Shown: positions 46,993 to 60,258, counted from the stretch's first letter. The stretch: DNA of 64,000 nucleotides from Rhodamnia argentea (GCF_020921035.1 NC_063157.1:23701015-23765014), one strand, 5' to 3'. Notes: generated by a model from the letters alone, not told the origin. Numbers and translations are program-made.

Positions 46993-49900
46993 TGTACGGT
47001 TCACTCTAGGACCTTCGTTTTTGTTTCACTTGGACCAGTCGGATTTCTGTGTTCTTCTCCTCTCTCGATTGGCGGAGCGCTTGGCCGCTTCTGGTTGAGG
47101 GGGCTCCGAAGCACTGGCTTTACGTTTACTGGGTCTCTGCTCGTGAGCGAATGTCCGGGCTTGCGCATTAGTTTTGGGAGGATAGTGCAGAAAAATGAAA
47201 GAGAACAATCGTATGTGGGTCGCAGAGGAAGAGAAGGGGTCGATACCAAAACCCCATTTCTGAGCTGGGTCTAGCTACACTTGGGAGCGAGAGGGTGTGA
47301 TAGATCCTGGTTTTGGTTTTGTGTACGAATTGCTTCAGTTTGGTTCGGGATTTGTAAGGTCTTGATTAAGTTGAAATTTGGCACTGCAGGAGATGTGGGC
47401 AGCGTCTATTTTGGTCCCAATCATCCGATGAAGCCGCACCGGCTCTGCATGACTCACCATCTTGTCCTCTCTTATGAGCTTCACAATAAGATGGAAGTTT
47501 ATGTCAGTTGCTGAGTTCCCGTTATTGACTTGCGTCTTTTCCTCTTTTCATCTCCCTTGGAATGTGTCTGATTGTTTGCTTGAATGGTCCAGCGGCCGCA
47601 CAAAGCCTACCCCGTTGAGCTCGCCCAGTTCCATTCCCCTGATTATGTCGAGTTTTTGCACCGGATTACGCCTGACACCCAGCACTTGTTCTCAAATGAA
47701 TTGGCAAAATGTAAGGTTTTCGCACGAGATGTGCTATTCTATTACCCATTTAAGGTTGCAAGCTGTTCTAATTGATCTTCTCTTTTCGGGGGTGTGGAAG
47801 TCTGAGAAGTTTTCACGCATTTCATGATTTGCAGAGCTCAATCTGTCATAAGATGGGGATTCGAGGAGCTTATTTTTGTTGAATTGGGAGATTATCTGCA
47901 GTTTCTTTGGGGAACATGAACTTGGTAGTGTCTAGGACATAGAGTTCAAGCGGTATACGTGACACCACCCTCTTTGACTAATTTCAGAAACTTTCTCAGG
48001 TCCAGTTTCCCAGTAGTCGAGTGGCATGGTTATTTTCTGCCTTTTTCTGTGTGTCAAAATTATTCTCTAGCCTGGCAACCAGTATTGGATTAGAACTTGT
48101 TTGTTCGTTACTTCTTCCAATCCTTTCTTGATTTTTACTGATAATTTTCACCAGTCGTTAGATAGAATGATCATGTATAAATGTATATGGCGCTGCCGTT
48201 GCTAATATTTATGTTTCAGTGAGTTTAGCTATTATACACTGACTTGAAGCTGAAACTTTCCTTCTTTCTCATCAGATAATCTTGGAGAAGATTGTCCTGT
48301 CTTTGAAAACTTGTTCGAGTTTTGTCAGATTTATGCTGGTGGCACGATAGGTAAGTTTAAGGGTTAGTAGTGTTACCAACTTTGGGGTAGTCTCTTTTAG
48401 TTTTATCTAATTGTCGGCATTGCTTGCAGATGCTGCAAGGAGATTAAATAATCAACTCTGTGATATAGCTATTAACTGGGCTGGAGGATTACATCATGCC
48501 AAGAAGTGTGAAGCATCTGGATTCTGCTATATAAATGACCTAGTTTTGGGAATATTGGAGCTGCTGAAATATCATGCACGTGTTTTATACATTGACATAG
48601 ATGTGCATCATGGTGATGGCGTAGAAGAAGCCTTTTACTTCACTGATAGGTAATAGTTTTTTGCATAAATGAGCAGACAGCCCTAGATCTTCTTAGGTAT
48701 TGGTATGTTGCTAGGTAATGCTAGCATCCATTATCTTTGTCTTTTAATTTACTTCCCGAGGAAAAGATGCGTCCAAGTAAATGTATTATACTAAAGAGGG
48801 AAATAAGAGGTGCAATAAAATTCACTGCATGCATACCCTCCTTCAACTCTTCTCCTCTTTCTACCAACATATATCTTCTTTATTATTGCTGCAACCAAGG
48901 GCTACAACCTTGTGCTTTGTAGAGGTCTTGGATTTTAATCGGAAAATGAAAGGGAATTTTTTTTTTTTTCGTTTTGCAATATTCCAACCTATGATACCCT
49001 TCTCCAGGAACTTGTAAATGGCTGAATATAGATGAACCAGAGGCTCAGAATTATAACATCTAGGATCTTCATTATATATTGATTGAAGTAAACTAAATTA
49101 GTTCTACTTGAGGAACTGCTTTTCTCGAAACTGTTAGTTTGGAATAACTAATTGCAGTTGGTTTCCTTGAACTATTCATTTCCCTTTTGAACTCTAATCA
49201 GAATGGCAGTGTTTTCATGGCAGGGTAATGACCGTTAGTTTTCACAAATTTGGGGATATGTTTTTTCCTGGAACTGGTGATGTTAAGGTGATTCCACTAC
49301 TTGGCATTTTTAAGTCCACATTCTCTTTCTATCTTTTGCATTCACTTGAATATACCCTTTTGGAAACTTGTATTGTCTACTTAAGTCTCTTTATTTAACA
49401 ATTTGCCGAGCCATCCGGTTGAATCAGTCTATGTTTTGTGTAGAATGCAAACTTTTTGTGGTAATTTCATATACTTACTAGTAATTTCATATGCACCGAT
49501 TAAATAATGCTTTTGCTCATGATTGTTGAAATCTTCCTTTCACCATTCTATTCGTTCATGAGGCTAAAGTCAAGTTTATTCATTGAGATCATTTCAATTG
49601 AAGGAAATAGGAGGCAAAGAAGGAAAGTTTTATGCTATTAATGTCCCACTCAAGGATGGAATAGACGATACTAGCTTCACTCGACTTTTCAAGGCTGTAA
49701 GTTTTGCCTAGGACCTTGTAAGTTTTCACTTTGTGTTCTTTTTGTTTCCTAACAGCTTGTTGTCTTTTTTCCTTGTATATTTCTCTCAGATCATTGCGAA
49801 GGTCGTCGAAACATACCAACCTGGTGCTATTGTACTCCAATGCGGGGCAGATTCACTTGCTGGGGACCGGTTGGGGTGTTTTAATCTCTCTATTGATGGT

Positions 49901-50108
49901 GGATACCTCGTTGTAGTTTCCTCCATGTCCTACAATATCGGACTTCATATGCTTGCTGATTGATTCTTTTTTGGAGCTAATTTTGTTGTGATTGATTTTC
50001 TAAAGACAAGTCAGATGGAAACTATGTAATTATTGTGTCATTTATGTTTGTACAGGACATTCTGAGTGTGTTAGGTTTGTCAAGAAATTCAATTTGCCCT
50101 TGTTGGTA

Positions 50109-50146
<38 letters not shown>

Positions 50147-52257
50147 AATGCAACCACGCGTGCTCATGTGTTTCATGAAGCGCACACACTTAAGATAACC
50201 CCCCAACAATCAACCCCCACGTCCATTAATGACTAAATGAATACTCGTGTATAATTAACTTTGCATATGTGGCTCTGGCACATGAAGATTGTTTACTGTT
50301 CAGGTTACTGGTGGTGGAGGATACACAAAAGAGAATGTTGCTCGATGTTGGGCGGTTGAAACCGGAGTTCTCTTAGATACAGAGCTTCCAAATGGTATGC
50401 TCTAATGTCAACGTCCAGTGGAACATACTATATCTGTTGATTTACATTTTGTGTTGATTTGACATAACCTGAGTGTTGGAAGGTGTCATTCAGAGACAGG
50501 TGATTGTTTTGTTATGCGCATTGTACATCAATTCATCAACCTTTTTCATTTTCTTCATCTGTCTTCTGTTTTTTGAAGGGTTGGGGATTCAAGGAAGAAC
50601 TTGTGTTGTACCAACTTATTTACTATCTAGATATGCCAGTTTTATACCAAGCTTCTCATGCCCAAACATATGATACTGATTAAAGGTGCCTTCTTTTTGG
50701 CAGAGATTCCTGAAAACGAGTATATCAAGTACTTTGCTCCTGATTATTCGTTGAAGATTCCTCGTGGAAATATAATACTCGTAATTACTTTCCTTGTTCA
50801 TTTATTTTCTTTTAACCATGTGTGATTAAAGCTAAGGTTGATGTGCCAAAAACTTATCAAATCTTCATGTTGATTTCTTGGTAAATTGAACAGGAGAATC
50901 TAAATAGCAAGTCCTATCTTAGTGCAATCAAAATGCAAGTGTTCGAAAACCTTCGTAATATCCAACATGCCCCGAGTGTACAAATGCAGGAGGTTCGTAT
51001 CCCACACTCGGCAACATCGAAGAATCTTTTCTTTATTAGAGTGCTGCATGCTTAAGAACAGATGAACCCTGTTGTTTCTGGGCTGTAGCGGTTGCACAGT
51101 TATCAACCAAGTTTTCTTGTTACATGGATGTAAATGATCTTTTGATCAAATTGCTCATAGTAAGCAGTCTCAGATAGAATTGCTGAGGGATCTTTCATTG
51201 AGATTGGCTGAAAAGAATCATCAGAGATTTTTTAAATCTATAGTTTCACTCCTGGCTTCTACCATGCAAGTATGGTTTTGTTGTTAAAATGATGACTGCT
51301 CCAGTTGTTAGTGATTAACACATGGCAGAGGTTGCAACTATGACTTCTCTTGTTCAAAGAGTTAGTTGTTAGTAGGTGGTGTTTATAGATTTTCATGAAG
51401 AATGATGAGTAATTAATCTAGAGAAGAATTTGATGATTGTTTGGCTGTTTTGTAAAGGAGTGAGAACCATGCCCTCTAATTTGTGAAAAGCTCTGGATGT
51501 CACTGTAATTCTAGCTCACCGGAATGATAGAGGTTATGTTGAGTTTGCTTGTGCAGTGAAGGATATGAGCTCCATCTTTTACTGATGGATGGCAATACAA
51601 AGTCAAGCTTGCAAACGATCTTTTGACTAGACCCCTTGATGAGTCTAAGGACCATCGTCTATGTTTGCCAATGATGAAGGAGAGCTATCGTGAACTAGAG
51701 TCATAGAGTTGTATCCGAGCTATTGCTTGACTATATAGCACATGATTAGTGATTTGCTGGAGTTTCCTAATTTCTTAATATTCGATATCAGTCCGATCAT
51801 GATGTCGTACCCATAAGTTTAATTTCAGGTCTTGAAGTCTTGTTAATATTCTCTCAAGCTTAGGATGATAATGTGAAGATAGCATATTGATTAGAAGCAG
51901 CAGTCTACTATATAGCTACAGACTAATACATTTACCTTTTAACTATTTCTTTTCTTTTCTTGGCCCAGGTTCCACCTGATTTCTATATTCCCGATTTTGA
52001 TGAAGACGAGCAAAATCCCGATGAACGAATGGACCGTAAGTGAATTCATCCAAAGGACCCTCTGCTTTCCTACCTTGCACGCGTATTCTCTTTCCCTGCC
52101 ATTCCATGTTTTGAAATCATTATATCGTGTTCTTTCCCTTCTAATCGCCAAATAAACTTCTGTCTCCACAGAGCATACCCAGGACAAGCAAATCCAACGA
52201 GATGATGAATATTATGATGGCGACAATGATAATGACCAAAACATGGATGATGCATGA
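46923..52257 (+). CDS. HDA9: Class I histone deacetylase, HDA9 ortholog, 14 exons, 432 aa
   Basis: RPD3/HDA1-family lysine deacetylase; in Arabidopsis HDA9 acts in nuclear co-repressor complexes and affects flowering, senescence and seed dormancy. Exons: 46923-46959, 47390-47502, 47593-47710, 48276-48350, 48430-48649, 49224-49287, 49604-49696, 49790-49898, 50056-50105, 50304-50394, 50704-50780, 50894-50992, 51969-52035, 52172-52257; all phases close. Start [20 protein letters not shown]. Catalytic features: tandem His in GLHHAKKC (about residue 135), metal ligands in DIDVHHGDG (about 170) and in LQCGADSL (about 258), Tyr of [11 protein letters not shown] (about 300). The acidic tail [14 protein letters not shown] is diagnostic for HDA9 over HDA6/HDA19. 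Exon 11 as spliced adds Ile-Leu between GNI and ENL compared with the Arabidopsis protein (426 aa). CT microsatellites follow the donors of introns 1 and 9. Confidence 0.96.
46963..46985. repeat. CT microsatellite in HDA9 intron 1
   Basis: CT dinucleotides directly after the donor GTA, followed by CGCGCG. Confidence 0.85.
50111..50147. repeat. (CT)n(CA)n microsatellite in HDA9 intron 9
   Basis: Compound dinucleotide repeat starting a few bases after the donor. Confidence 0.9.
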
Positions 52258-53559
52258 TGCCGGGCTAAGCAGTATGTGATTCTTTTTGAAAGATGTTTGA
52301 ATTGTTGATCGCAAATTACCATAGTCAACTCTCAAGTAGGAGGTGTAAATAGACTTGCTCCGAAATCATGAAGCAGATATTAGTTCCATGTTTTGGGAAT
52401 CCCGACTCATTATCTGACGGATATAGGATTAATACATGTGCTCAGTGTTCAAAGCGATTTCAACTCTGTTCACCGTGCTAACGCTTTGCCTTTGCGGATG
52501 TGATTTGATTATTTTTACAAAATTTTCGGTGATCCAAATAACGGACTAGGTAATTCGTGATTGGTTAATTTCAATGTGATTGTAGCTTTTCGAATGTTTT
52601 AGCAGTCTGGTATTGGTAACTTTCATTATTGTGCTAGTTAAATTTCTGAAAGTCCTAGTTAATGTGATGGTTTTGGAGAATCCCCCTTATTTCAAATCTC
52701 TATCTTTCGGTGAGTCTGAGGATCTGAGCTCGGTGAAAGAAACGGGCAGATCATCTGCTAATCAGATGTCATTTTCACTACATTCGTGTAATTTTCATTG
52801 CGATCCCTTTTCTTCTCATGGATTCTAGAGGTTTTTACCGAGAATGAATGAGAAATTCGAAGCAAGAAAATTATTGGAATTAGGGTTTTCGGGGGACAAA
52901 TCCCACATCCGACGCACTTGCGAAATGCTTGATCAACTGTATTTTTGTTAGTAATGTCCAGAGAGTTCTAATGCCATCATGCGAAGACCTGACTCCATTG
53001 CAACTACCATGTCTTTAACATAGTTCAAAGTCATGTCGACAAATCTAATTTTACTCCGGCGGTCTAGAGATGATTTAGCTTTGGTTTGTTGATTTTTGCT
53101 TATTTCAATTTGCTCCCGAGCTCCCCAAAGATTAGATCGACAAAAGTTTAATCGCGTTTTGCGGTCGCTCAAGGGAACTTGAGTGCGCTTTTAGCAATTT
53201 GGGAGGGCAAAATAAAAAATACGTCCTCTCACGGTACGAACTGAAATTTGAAATTAAAAGTAGTTGGCATCACAAGATGAAAAACTCTTTAGAAGAGTTG
53301 CTTTGAGCTTGTCTAAGCTGTTCATCCCCTTCGAACGATTTAGAAATTATCATGTGCGGCGCACAATTCAATTCCCAAAGATTGAGATGATCTCCAATTT
53401 GCCAAATTGGAGCAAATTGAGATGGATTAATGGAGTAAAAGGCCAAACTGAGCCAAATAAAAATTGGTGGGCCAAAAGTGAGACAATCCCGAATTTACAA
53501 GGACCAAAAGGTAATTCTCCCAAATTTATGAAGAAGGTTGACTAGTCGAGACTCGAAAG
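52258..53559. other. Intergenic region between HDA9 and invertase genes
   Basis: Includes the HDA9 3' UTR, then AT-rich DNA with no recognised gene or repeat ends. Confidence 0.45.
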
Positions 53560-54604
53560 ATGTACTTTGATGATTTGAGCCAACGTAGACTACTAGACTC
53601 AACTCCAAGCGTTAGGCCCAGAAAAAAAAAAAATAACAAAAAAGGAGAGGGAATCTGGAAATTCGACGAATCGCAGTTCGGTTCGACGTTCCGACCGGAG
53701 CGCGAGAAAAACCAAACGCTCGGTGAGAAAATCCAGCCTCCCAGTGCTCGTCCCGAAAACTTTCCCGAGAAAATTGCTCTGTCGCGGTCATCTCAAGCAA
53801 ACTGGAACGGGAACAGGTCAGTTGCGGAATTTCTGTACTTCATTTGCGGTACTTTGGCGTTTTGTCGTTCATCAGTAGTCAACTCTGCTATGTGTGGCGT
53901 GTGAATTGGATGTGCAACGGATCGGATCGTGATCGATAAGACCTATCTAATTGTTGCTCTGAACGTCGAGGAAGCGAAGCCAAGCACCGGCGTCGGATTA
54001 GCTGGTTCGGCGACATACCTTTTGACGTAGGAAAGAATCTCGTCAAGTTATCTGTACCGCTTAGTCTGGTTTAGTTGGATTCGAGTTTTCATCAGTATTG
54101 GAGCTGAAAAGTATTAACCTTTTTGGCATTTTCATACTTAGTTTTCAGTGAGCCTGGTTTGTTATCAGTTAATTCTTAGTAGAACTGGTTTGTTTCATTG
54201 GTGAAGATGATGAAGCTGATACTGATTTCTGGCTATTGAAACTGCTGTCTTTCCCATTTCTTCTCATCGACATTTCCTAATTATCATAAGTGAATAGGCC
54301 CAGATAACACACATTTGATACTTGTTAATCTTACTTAGTAGGGAATATTTATATTTTCAAACGTAGATTACAAAGACCGCGAGAAATATGGTGTACTGGA
54401 AAACTGCAAGCTTTCTTTATATGGTTCTTAACAAGTGCCGTGGGGATACTTTTTGAGAAAACCATAAACACATATGTGCGAGCTGTGCGCACTCATGCTT
54501 GTGTGTCTGTGTACACAGCTATATACATCTTGTGATGATTCACGCATATATGAACAGGCACCCGACAACACGATTGAGGAGTTTAACAAGACTTTCTTTA
54601 CATC
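53560..54604 (+). other. Probable 5' UTR exon and leader intron of INVE
   Basis: A GC-richer segment around 53600-53815 ends with a donor (GGGAACAG|GTCAGT). An acceptor (ATGAACAG|GCACCC) lies at 54556, 48 bp before the start codon, so a spliced leader is likely. Some ORFs here are incidental. Confidence 0.5.
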
Positions 54605-57600
54605 ATGGCAATGGCCTCTGCGGAAGGATGTCTACATACTTTATCTGGTGTACCGCACAGCCTTCATTATCGCCTCTCCTTTTTTAACTATGTCAGCCCA
54701 GTGCTTTCTTTTTCATGTGGTGCAAATTATGGTAAGAGAAGAGACCCAAAGCAGATGAGTTGGCATGGGATTTCGAAACTATTAAAGCATCAAGCTAGGG
54801 TACATTCAATTCCCACTGTTGGTTGTATTCCCCGGGGATCTTCCAAACTTATCAGGTCTCATTCTTTGATTTGCAAATGCCAACGGACAGAAAGTAATAG
54901 TGGCTTGTCAGTTGAATCTGGAACAAAACCTGAGTTTTCTCATAATGGCACGAATGGGCGGCTGACTGTTGAAGAATCCGAGGCAGTACGAAGGTTAAAC
55001 AATGGAAATGAAGATTTAGCATCGAATGGAATGCATATGCAATCAGAAGCAACTAGAGAGAAGGTGCAAATGGGTAGCTCAAAATCAATGGAGGATGAAG
55101 CATGGGATTTGTTGCGGGATTCCATTGCTTATTACTGCAACAATCCCATTGGTACTATTGCTGCAAACGACCCAAGCTGTCCAAGCATTCTTAACTATGA
55201 TCAAGTTTTTATTCGTGATTTTGTCCCTTCTGGGATAGCTTTCCTTTTGAAGGGAGAGTTCGATATCGTAAGGAATTTCATCCTTCACACTCTTCAGTTG
55301 CAGGTACCAAATTCTCTTTGTTACGTTCCCTTTGGCTGTGGCAGCTCTTGAATTTACTGTTTTCAGTAAGTTTTGCTAATCTAGTAGAGATCTAATGGTC
55401 TGTCTTGATCTTTCACCTGATTTACATGTTGTTATGAACTTAATGATGTAATTACTGCTCAAACTTACAGATTTGACGGAGTAGAATGATTCAATTACGT
55501 TGATAAGATCCCTTGGCAGTTAGATAGTTTGCAGGCTTTGCTCTTCATCATTGCCCTGCTACTTGGAATTAAAGTGCTACACCTTACCATGTCATTTCAT
55601 GAACAGAGCTGGGAGAAAACCATGGACAGTTATAGCCCTGGCCAAGGTTTGATGCCTGCCAGCTTTAAGGTTCGTACTGTTCCACTTGAGGGTGATGATT
55701 CTGCAACTGAAGAGATATTAGATCCAGACTTTGGTGAAGCAGCAATTGGCCGTGTGGCACCAGTTGATTCTGGGCTCTGGTGGATTATATTGTTACGGGC
55801 ATATGGAAAGTGCTCTGGTGATCTTTCAGTTCAAGAGAGAGTCGATGTCCAAACTGGGATCAAAATGATCTTAAAGTTATGTCTGGCTGATGGTTTTGAT
55901 ATGTTCCCGACATTGCTGGTTACTGATGGTTCTTGCATGATTGATCGTCGCATGGGAATTCATGGCCATCCTCTGGAGATTCAGGTACATTTTCTTGAAG
56001 CTGTTACAGTATTGTTGTCAACCATGTTCTGTGTCACTTAATGCTCATAATAGTTCAGCTTTTGCACCATATCCTGCGCAAGGGAACCCCACCAGGTTCA
56101 GTTATAGGCATTTTGGTATCAAACTTGGGGCTGTGCATATAACAAAAAAGAAAGTTGAATGTAAGACTATATGGTTTAATGCAATCGCAGAACCATTTGC
56201 TTTTTGGCAGAAGTTTTCTTGTGAAGTAACTAGTGGTAATTTGTGGCGTGTCACTTATCCACCTAAATGCCTTCTCTGAACTTTTGTAGCATTTTCCTTC
56301 AGGATTGTCAATTGGTATATTGCCTTCACTGATGTGAATCATCTTTAGAATGCATCTGGTTTTAAGTATTGAGGTTTTAGCCATGAAGAAGCTTCTGCCT
56401 TGGGGTTGTAGTTGATAAGGAGTTCCATTATGAAAAATCATGCTGGAGCATGATCTGCTCCAGGCTTTTGTAATGCAGATGGAATTGAGGTAGGAATTTT
56501 CATTAGTATGAACTTTCAGTTAGAGCTGAAAATTTTTCTTGGGAACGCCTCATTCCCTGTTAAGAAATGTGCTGGACATACATTTTGGATATTTTCCTAA
56601 AACCATTAGCTTTTTGGGGAAATGGTGATACATCATGGTATCGGAATAGTCGTCAAGAGTTTGAATCATAGGACATCTTATAGAGATAAAGTCAGTTTTT
56701 CTTATGTCGTTTTAGTTTCCTATTATCTTGTTATTGTGGTTTTGTCTAGATATATTCCACTACTAAGGTTGGGGAAATTTTCAAATAAGGGTTTGAAAGG
56801 CCCTCATTTTATCAAATAAATGCCTGAAGTGCCCTCATTGTTTCAAAAAAGGGCTTGACCGAAGGACATTTTTGTCATTTATTTTTTTCATTTTTCTCAT
56901 TTTCTATTTTTCTTTCTTTTCTTTATTTTTTTCTCTTTCTTTTTCCTCTCCCCTCTCTAGCCATCGCCGGCCTCGGGCGAGGGTGAGCCGACGTCAGGCG
57001 ATCGTCACGAGATCCGGCAAGGGTAGCCCTCGTGTGGTCTCGCCAGCCTAGGCGACGGTGAGGATTGCCCTCGCACGGGTCGGCGTCGGTCGCCTAGCAG
57101 AAACAAGTAATCAACAACCCCATTAATGGCATTCGAACAATCACCAGGCGCAGCGGCTCAAAACAAGCCCGAAAACAATTGCCCGAATTGTTCACGTAAA
57201 TTACGATCAGACAAACGTTGAAGAACCAAAGAAAATCGAAATGAAGACCTTAATTGCTACCAAACACATTGCAAGACAGGAAAAAAGAACACCGGGAACG
57301 CAACCTTGGGCACAGAGAAAGATCAAACCGGAGAGGCACGGGGGAGGGCCGGGCTCCTCCAAACGAGTTCGCTTATCGATTTCTTCTGACCCAAGGGGAG
57401 GGCGACTCTTGCCGGATCCGGCGAGGGTTGACCTCGCCGGCATCGGACAAGGGTCGCCCTTGCCCGGGCTGGGTGAGCGACCCTCACTCGATGCCGACGA
57501 CCTCCGCCGGTGGCCCGGCAATGGCCGGAGGAGGGGGAGAGGGAAAATAAAGAGAAAAAGAAAAAGAAAAAAGTTCAAAAAAAGTGAATGGCGAAAATGC

Positions 57601-59964
57601 CCTTCGGCCGGATCCTTCTTTAAAACAATGAGAGCACTCAGGCCCTTATTTGAAACAATGTCCACTTAAAGCTCTTATTTGGAATTTTCCCTTAGCTTGG
57701 ACATAAGGGAAGCATTGAAGAAATATGCTGAAATATTTGGCCAAAAGCAACACATATGCTAGGTATACATTGTGCACTGTTTTTGTTGAAGTATTATCCC
57801 ACATTACTTGACAATGGGTCCTAATTGCTCTTTATATTCACATGGTCTCTCTCTCCACCTATCAACTTAATCTTTTGGATTGGACTTTTTAACATGGTCG
57901 CAGAGCTAGTGTTATTCCTTTCGTGAATGTGCATGATCAAAATTCCGCGTGAATATATGTAGTCAAAATTCCACCCACGTGCTGCTCATAATTCAGCTTG
58001 CACGTGAGTGGGAGTGTTGAAGTATTATCCCACATTGCTTGATAATAGATTCTAAGTGCTCTTTATATTCATGTGGTCTCTCTCACCTATCAGCTTAAGC
58101 TTTTGGGTTGAACTTTCTAATAGTTTCCTAATAAGTTCTAAGGAAATATGGATTTCTAACACTCTTATTCAAAGTTACATTGAAATGATCCTTGTCTGAA
58201 ACTGTTTCGTGTTTCAGTCCTAGAGAAGTCATCCTTGGTTCAAGATATTTGTATCTAGAGTGATGATCCTGTTACAGCTTTGCTTTGGGTATTTATTGAT
58301 GGAAATTTGTAACCTGTAGTTGCTTTTTTTGCAGTCACTGTTTTATTCAGCATTGCTCTGTGCGCGCGAGATGCTTACCCCTGAGGATGCATCAGCTGAC
58401 CTTCTTCGAGCACTTAACAATCGACTGATCGCACTATCTTTTCATATCAGAGAATATTACTGGATTGATATGAGAAAGTTAAACGAGATCTACCGCTATA
58501 CTACAGAGGAATATTCCTATGATGCAGTTAACAAGTTCAATATATATCCAGATCAGATTCCCCCGTGGCTGGTGAATTGGATGCCCAATAGGGGTGGTTA
58601 TTTAATAGGAAACCTCCAGCCAGCTCACATGGATTTTCGTTTCTTCTCACTTGGGAACTTATGGTCTATTGTAAGCAGTCTTGCTACAGTGGATCAGTCC
58701 CACGCAATACTAGATCTTATTGAAGCAAAATGGGCAGATCTTGTGGCTGAAATGCCTTTTAAAATATGTTATCCAGCTCTTGAAGGCCAGGAATGGCGAA
58801 TTGTCACAGGCAGTGATCCCAAGAATACGTAAGCTTTATTCTTGATGCTGGTGGTATTTTTGCAATGATGTTTTCAGCTTTTTACTCCACTCTAATTTTT
58901 CTTACTTAATTATGTCCTGGGCAGTCCATGGTCCTATCACAATGGGGGTTCCTGGCCAACTTTGTTGTGGCAGGTTAGTGTTTTGTCTCCAAATCTTGGT
59001 GATTGTCTGGTACAATCAGTATACCAAATCTCGATGTCCATGTTTGAATGATGGATAGCATATGTTCCTTTTATTAACTCCTGATCTTTAATTGCTAAGC
59101 AGAACCCCCTCTATTATACTTTCTACTTCATCCAAAAAATGGCTTCCATAAGCAACATCATGTTTTCTTTCCACACAAACATTTCAAGGAGATGACAGAT
59201 AATGGCTTTGCATTGATTCTCAAATGCAAATGAATTGGGTCACAAGCGTCGACTATTATAAGTGCCCTATGAGCGGAAATCAGTTTATGGAAAGAGTACA
59301 ACAGATGTAGCTGAATGTATTAGGGCAAAAAACTAAAAGTGCTTATCATCCCAAGCTTGCCTCTCCTTTATGACCGACTCCACTCTTTGGCATGAAAGAC
59401 GTGCTCTTTCATAAGCTAGAATTTATACGATTCAGCCCATTTCCATTTTTGGTCTTTGATGTAGTGCCCATTCCTTATCAACTACTTGAAACATGTGTAA
59501 CCCTTTTAAAAGCACCACAACATGACTGTTCTTTGAAATATTTGCATGGCACTGCTGTATTTTCTGCAATTAAAAATTGGCTGCAAGGGAAAACATGAAG
59601 TGTATACCATGACCGATTGATTTTGAGTTTTCTACAGCTCACTGTGGCCTGCATAAAGATGAACAGACCAGAGATTGCTGAAAATGCCGTAAGGATTGCT
59701 GAGCGATGCATATCCAATGACAGGTGGCCTGAATATTATGACACCAAGCGCGCTAGATTTATTGGAAAACAGGCTCGCCTCTTTCAAACGTGGTCAATTG
59801 CGGGGTATCTTGTGTCAAAGCTTCTCCTTTCTAACCCATCTGCGGTGAGGATTCTGGTGAATGAAGAGGATGTTGACCTCGTGAATGCCTTCTCGTGTAT
59901 GATCAGCTCGAATCCAAGACGAAAACGTGGTCGAACGGCAGTTGAAAGGAGGTTCATAGTGTGA
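54605..59964 (+). CDS. INVE: Alkaline/neutral invertase, plastid type (INVE), 5 exons, 648 aa
   Basis: GH100 invertase that hydrolyses sucrose to glucose and fructose; the Arabidopsis relative A/N-InvE acts in chloroplasts. Exons 54605-55303, 55607-55984, 58335-58828, 58925-58973, 59638-59964; all phases close. The first ~150 residues are variable and Ser/Arg-rich with few acids at the start (transit peptide), including SLICKCQR as in InvE. The catalytic region begins [19 protein letters not shown] and carries [108 protein letters not shown] and [20 protein letters not shown]. The C-terminus NPRRKRG...FIV matches the InvE type. Intron 2 (2350 bp) holds a Pack-like TIR element and a TRIM. Start chosen as the upstream of two nearby ATGs (54605, 54611). 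Confidence 0.95.
56764..57700. mobile_element. Pack-MULE-family TIR element in INVE intron 2 (about 56773-57691)
   Basis: The ends are long inverted repeats built from phrases such as TTTCAAATAAGGG and GCCCTCATTGTTTCAAA, the same family as 7539-8812. An imperfect 9-bp duplication (TAAGGTTGG / TTAGCTTGG) flanks it. Inside are GC-rich CCTCGCC/GGCGAGG segments on both sides of a unique core (about 57085-57340) that could be captured DNA but matches nothing I know. No transposase. Confidence 0.75.
57779..58127 (+). mobile_element. TRIM/SMART-type miniature LTR retrotransposon (57784-58122)
   Basis: Two direct repeats of about 110 bp, each starting TGTTGAAGTATTATCCCACA: 57784-57894 and 58015-58122. 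Directly after the first is TGGTCGCAGAGC, close to the tRNA-Met primer-binding site TGGTATCAGAGC. Directly before the second is a purine tract GAGTGGGAG. The flanks GTTTT and GTTTC match at 4 of 5 bases. The whole element is 339 bp with no coding region, in the same orientation as INVE and inside its intron 2. Confidence 0.85.
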
Positions 59965-60074
59965 TTTATCCAAGCTAGCTGGACGATAGACGATTGGATG
60001 CAGCTCTGTATTATTGCACACTGGATGGAGGAATATTGATAATCCAGACATCAAAATACAACCGCATCATATTG

Positions 60075-60258
60075 AGCTGGGTGGACACTCACAACGGAAT
60101 TTTGCATTGTACAGGTTTGTAAAGTAGTTCACCTTCTACCAGGATCAGCACATACAAAATGCATCAATTTGGGCTGGGTGGTATGGGTCACATGAAAAAC
60201 AGCGTTTTGCATTGTACAGGTTTGTAAAATAGTTTTTCACCTTCTAGCAGGATCTGCA
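60075..60258 (+). repeat. Tandem duplication in the INVE 3' UTR region
   Basis: Two adjacent copies (60075-60150, 60172-60258) share GCTGGGTGG, TTTTGCATTGTACAGGTTTG and CACCTTCTA.CAGGATC. They lie 110-300 bp after the INVE stop codon. Confidence 0.85.

Noticed and set aside
53560..53904. 114-codon ORF upstream of INVE
   Set aside because: Basic, low-complexity, ends without further exons and coincides with a likely 5' UTR exon and donor site.
57241..57669. 142-codon ORF in the INVE intron
   Set aside because: Made of the GC-rich core and TIR of a Pack-MULE-family element; it runs through the inverted repeat.
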